From NCBI GenBank assembly GCA_910574715.1, contig CAJTCH010000002.1, forward strand, positions 1 through 64,000: 64,000 bases of DNA. Reading direction: 5' to 3'. Position 1 is the first letter of the stretch; the number at the start of each line of letters is the position of its first letter. The notes under the pieces were generated by a model. That model did no database searches. It saw nothing but the letters and a program-made list of their open reading frames with translations, and was not told where the DNA came from. The stretch is from Lachnospiraceae bacterium. Its GTDB lineage: Bacteria > Bacillota > Clostridia > Lachnospirales > Lachnospiraceae. The translations under genes were made by a program, and so were the position numbers. Shown here piece after piece: positions 61,175 through 64,000 of this stretch.

Positions 61175-62963
61175 TTTTCATACCTCCGGTTTCCTGAAAT
61201 ATCGGCAGGTGTACCCAGACTTTGGTACCCTGGCCGTAAATGCTTTCAATAGTCAGTTTTGCATTGGCGCCGTAGATCAGTTGGATTCGTTCGTAGACAT
61301 TGTGCAGTCCGATAAAAGACGAATTTGATTTTGGCGTTTGCGACAGGGGCGTGCCGTATAAGATGTTTTTCTGTATCTGTTTCAAATATGCTTCCTTGAT
61401 CCCGATCCCATTGTCAGAGACCGCTATCTCCAGGGCGTGTTTTGTTTCCCAGATTTCCATCGTTATAGACATGTTAGAAGTGATACCGGAGGTTCCGTGG
61501 AAGATAGCATTCTCTACGATTGGCTGTAAGAGAAATTTAATCAATTTTCTTTCCAGAAGATCATCGGCGATCGAGATATTCAATTCTAGTTTCCCGATGA
61601 ATTTCATGGAGTATACCTTGATCAGTGAACGTGTATTTTCTAATTCCTGTTCTACAGTAGAGTATAATCCGGTATCCTTAATATTATAGCGCAGCAGATG
61701 CCCGAAGTAAGAGATGGCATCTGCCAGTTCGAAATTCCCGTTCTGCCGTGCATTTCCAGAAAAAATGCTCAATGTATTATAGATGAAATGCGGATTCATC
61801 TGAAATTGCAGAGCCTTGATCTGTGCGTTTTTGGCATCGGTTTCTTTTAAGATCATGTCTTCGATCAAAGTGTCAATTTTCTCCAGCAGCGTATTGTAAC
61901 GCTGTGCGATAAATCCGATTTCGTCAGAAGAATTGATCGTAACCTTTCCGCTGAATTCGTTGGCAATGATCTGATCCATCTCTGTAATATTTGAATTGAT
62001 TCTTCTGAAAATACTGCTGGTAACAAGCTGCATGATGACACACTGGAAAACGGTCATGACAATGAGCAGAAATGAGAGCTTAAAGGCAGGGTAGCTCTGC
62101 AGGTTTTTGTTATGCGGGTTCTGTGAAACAACGGTGACTGGATATCGAATCAGCGGTTGGCTCAATATGGAGGCGTCGGAGAAGTTAAGTTTACGCTGCC
62201 GATTGTTCTTGTCTTTTAGCTGCTTTACTGTATCCGGGTCGGGAGAGCACCCGTAAAAATTAGACAGATTATGAAAATATATAAAATATCCAGATGAGTG
62301 ATTTTCGTAAACAGACAGCGAAGAAAAAAACTTTTGAGGATTTGCTTCAAAGATTAATACACCGCTGTAACCGCTTGAAAAATCCGGCTGTATTCTCTGA
62401 ACGAAGATCATCAGCCTTCCGAATGTATGCGGATCTTCACCTTTCGCCTGATAAAAATCTTGCGTCTCTTCGGTTGAGAGGCAGTAAAAATCAAAGCTTT
62501 TCTGTGAATTACGGAAATCCTGGTAAAAGGGAAGCTGATACAACTTGGAAATATCATGGAAACTGCTTAATTCCGGGATATCCGGGTTATTAGTGTATAT
62601 GCTGGCATCCTTTAATCCCAGGTTTTGGTATTTAATGGAATATTTTAGGTCGATCAATATCTCCTCGCTGTTATATTTTGCCCAGGTGGGATACATGGCA
62701 AGGTCGGAGCGTGTAACAAGCGAAGAGATGGTGCTCCGGTATACAAGGGATTGGGACAGATCTTCTACGGACGTTAAGGATGTATCCAGATTGTTTGCCA
62801 GTTGGGATGTGGCAGACTGACGTTCCTGAAGCATCTGTTTGTTGAATTGGCGTGACTGCACGGAATAAAGAACGAATGCAAATACAAGGGTGGGCAGCGT
62901 GACCAGAAATATATTCATTAATATTAATTTTTTAGATAGATTCATATTTTTAAATAATGTCAT
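61149..62963 (-). CDS. YesM-type sensor histidine kinase
   Basis: A 604-residue membrane kinase with an N-terminal helix (about 10-30), a large outer sensor domain, a second helix (about 290-310), HAMP and the phospho-acceptor region LQFQMNPHFIYNTLSIF (His392), then an ATPase domain (VSDNGIGI; FIGLHNVYERIQLIYG). It pairs with the regulator encoded downstream. Only modestly similar to the first YesM-type protein, it is probably a separate sensor for a different glycan. Confidence 0.92.
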   Translation of the reverse strand: MTLFKNMNLSKKLILMNIFLVTLPTLVFAFVLYSVQSRQFNKQMLQERQSATSQLANNLDTSLTSVEDLSQSLVYRSTISSLVTRSDLAMYPTWAKYNSEEILIDLKYSIKYQNLGLKDASIYTNNPDIPELSSFHDISKLYQLPFYQDFRNSQKSFDFYCLSTEETQDFYQAKGEDPHTFGRLMIFVQRIQPDFSSGYSGVLIFEANPQKFFSSLSVYENHSSGYFIYFHNLSNFYGCSPDPDTVKQLKDKNNRQRKLNFSDASILSQPLIRYPVTVVSQNPHNKNLQSYPAFKLSFLLIVMTVFQCVIMQLVTSSIFRRINSNITEMDQIIANEFSGKVTINSSDEIGFIAQRYNTLLEKIDTLIEDMILKETDAKNAQIKALQFQMNPHFIYNTLSIFSGNARQNGNFELADAISYFGHLLRYNIKDTGLYSTVEQELENTRSLIKVYSMKFIGKLELNISIADDLLERKLIKFLLQPIVENAIFHGTSGITSNMSITMEIWETKHALEIAVSDNGIGIKEAYLKQIQKNILYGTPLSQTPKSNSSFIGLHNVYERIQLIYGANAKLTIESIYGQGTKVWVHLPIFQETGGMKNDDQLFNH

Positions 62964-63204
62964 TTGACCTCTCCTGTCCCATAAGAAATAGTGGTATTAG
63001 TTTACCATAAAACAGTACGTTTCATCATCAATGCTGATAAAGATAAGTGAAAATGATATGAATTCACAAGTTGTGATATGTTGTCGGAAAAGTGTGGATG
63101 ATATACTGGAACCATAATTAATAATAAAAAGCTGAAGGGAGGATAGTCTGAATATTCAAGCGAAAAACTGATGAAAGGAACGACAGGTAAAGAAGGAGGA
63201 AAAG
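62964..63204. other. Divergent kinase / MFS intergenic region
   Basis: Contains a reverse extended -10 (TGGTAAACT in reverse reading, near 63000-63010) for the kinase gene and a weak forward pair TGTTGT / TATACT (63079-63107) for the MFS gene. No hairpin or repeat stands out. Confidence 0.35.
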
Positions 63205-64000
63205 ATGATTAAGTTTAGGTCAGAGAAAATTCAAAAGTGGGTAGTACTTTTTTGTGTATCTTTGGTGGGGGGAATTATCACAAAACTGCCGTATCTTAAG
63301 GATACATATTTTTCGACACTGGAATCAGCGACCGGTTCTACAAAAGCGCAGCTTGGTCTTTTGCTGACGATGTACGGCATTATTAATTTTATCTGCTATT
63401 TTCCGGGAGGAATGCTGGCGGATAAGATTTCACCGAAGAAGCTGATTATATTCTCATGCTTTGGAACAGGCGCAGTAGGATTATGGTATTCAATGCTTCC
63501 GGGATTTGGAGCGTTGATGGTCATTCACGGGTTATTTGGAATTACGACAGTATTTACATTCTGGGCGTCTATGGTTAAGATTACCAATAATCTTGGACGG
63601 GGCGATGAGCAGGGCAAGCTTTTTGGATTTCTGGAAGGCGGAAGAGGACTGGTAGGAACTGTGGTAGCCCTGGGTTCTGTGTGGGTATTTTCCAGATTTA
63701 CAGATGAGGTGCTGGGACTCACGGGTGCGATTCAGTTCTACAGTGCTATGATGATAGTTGCCGGCGTTCTGGTCATTCTGTTTGTTCAGGATCCTAAGGG
63801 TGCGGTAGAAGCAGATGGTACAGAGCTAAAAGACAGCAGTAAGATCACATGGGAAGATTTTAAGAAGGTAGTGAAGATACCGCGTGTATGGATGGTAGGA
63901 GCTATCGTGGCGTGTAACTATTCGGCGGTGATCTTCTTTGGATACTTGACACCGTATTTTACAGAGATATACGAGATGAATAATTCGGCAGTGGCTTTGC
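63205..64000 (+). CDS. MFS transporter (partial, runs off right edge)
   Basis: At least 265 residues of a major facilitator protein with six or more membrane segments visible. The MFS signature GGMLADKISPKKLI lies between helices 2 and 3, and a hydrophilic loop after helix 6 (DPKGAVEADGTELKDSS) marks the middle of the protein. AGAAGGAGG precedes ATG 63205. Divergent from the YesM/YesN-yesL-GH43 unit, it may import a related sugar or glycoside. The 3' end lies beyond the window. Confidence 0.85.
   Translation, partial: MIKFRSEKIQKWVVLFCVSLVGGIITKLPYLKDTYFSTLESATGSTKAQLGLLLTMYGIINFICYFPGGMLADKISPKKLIIFSCFGTGAVGLWYSMLPGFGALMVIHGLFGITTVFTFWASMVKITNNLGRGDEQGKLFGFLEGGRGLVGTVVALGSVWVFSRFTDEVLGLTGAIQFYSAMMIVAGVLVILFVQDPKGAVEADGTELKDSSKITWEDFKKVVKIPRVWMVGAIVACNYSAVIFFGYLTPYFTEIYEMNNSAVAL

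Noticed and set aside
1-64000. CRISPR arrays, tRNA or rRNA genes, prophage or complete insertion sequences
   Set aside because: Looked for by eye on both strands; no regularly spaced repeats, cloverleaf patterns, phage structural genes or transposase genes were seen. Weak tRNA-like folds cannot be excluded without a scan.

Overview
The window looks like a chromosomal segment of a gut Lachnospiraceae-type clostridium (Firmicutes). The signs are strong AGGAGG-type ribosome sites, a LoaP antiterminator in front of a polysaccharide locus, an NfnAB-type electron-bifurcating transhydrogenase, several YesM/YesN two-component pairs and AraC-regulated glycosidases. This is inferred from gene content; no rRNA, tRNA or CRISPR array was seen. 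Base composition is mixed. Most of the window is balanced or moderately GC-rich, while about 5.2-18.0 kb is clearly AT-rich (12 G+C in the 60 bases from 9961, against 40 in the 60 bases from 34261).

Region 1 (1-3.1 kb): an AT-rich, repeat-rich 5' stretch with a pair of inverted ~34-base palindromic units, then a lone DEAD/DEAH-type helicase carrying five helicase-associated (HA) repeats. Region 2 (3.3-25.3 kb): an exopolysaccharide/capsule locus. It opens with the NusG paralogue LoaP and a leader hairpin, followed by a shortened Wzz-like protein. An AT-rich, probably exchanged cassette comes next: aminotransferase, PglC-like initiating transferase, FemAB-like protein, two GT4 glycosyltransferases, EpsG-like polymerase, Wzx flippase, LicD, then an IspD-like / RpiB-like / DXS-like / extended-SDR module. 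Conserved FnlA-FnlB-FnlC genes for UDP-L-FucNAc follow, then an AAA-ATPase/PD-(D/E)XK protein and a full-length Wzz-like protein. Gene fragments at both cassette edges (an aminotransferase N-terminus, and an FnlA-type C-terminal piece) look like recombination scars. The IspD/RpiB/DXS/SDR + LicD group may make and transfer an unusual CDP-activated polyol or deoxy-ketose phosphate; the product is unknown.

Region 3 (25.4-38.4 kb): housekeeping and metabolism. It holds NfnAB, glycogen debranching enzyme, a GH5 lipoprotein, endonuclease IV, TrmO, a CsoR-CopA copper system whose copA carries an in-frame CopZ with its own ribosome site, a GNAT acetyltransferase, and a cytoplasmic ParB-like/BMP fusion protein. 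Region 4 (38.4-43.1 kb): a phosphoesterase and a reverse-strand folate operon (folC, folE, an HD-domain hydrolase, folP, folB-folK fusion). The HD protein is a candidate for the missing dihydroneopterin-triphosphate dephosphorylation step.

Region 5 (43.4-64 kb): plant-glycan use. A sugar ABC transporter (binding protein plus two permeases) is followed by a YesM/YesN pair and a GH3 enzyme. After a lipoprotein, a 5'-truncated DUF4253 gene, a purine-type permease and a K+ channel with a RyR-like tail, a second YesM/YesN pair with YesL and a GH43 enzyme lies on the reverse strand. A divergent MFS transporter runs off the right edge.
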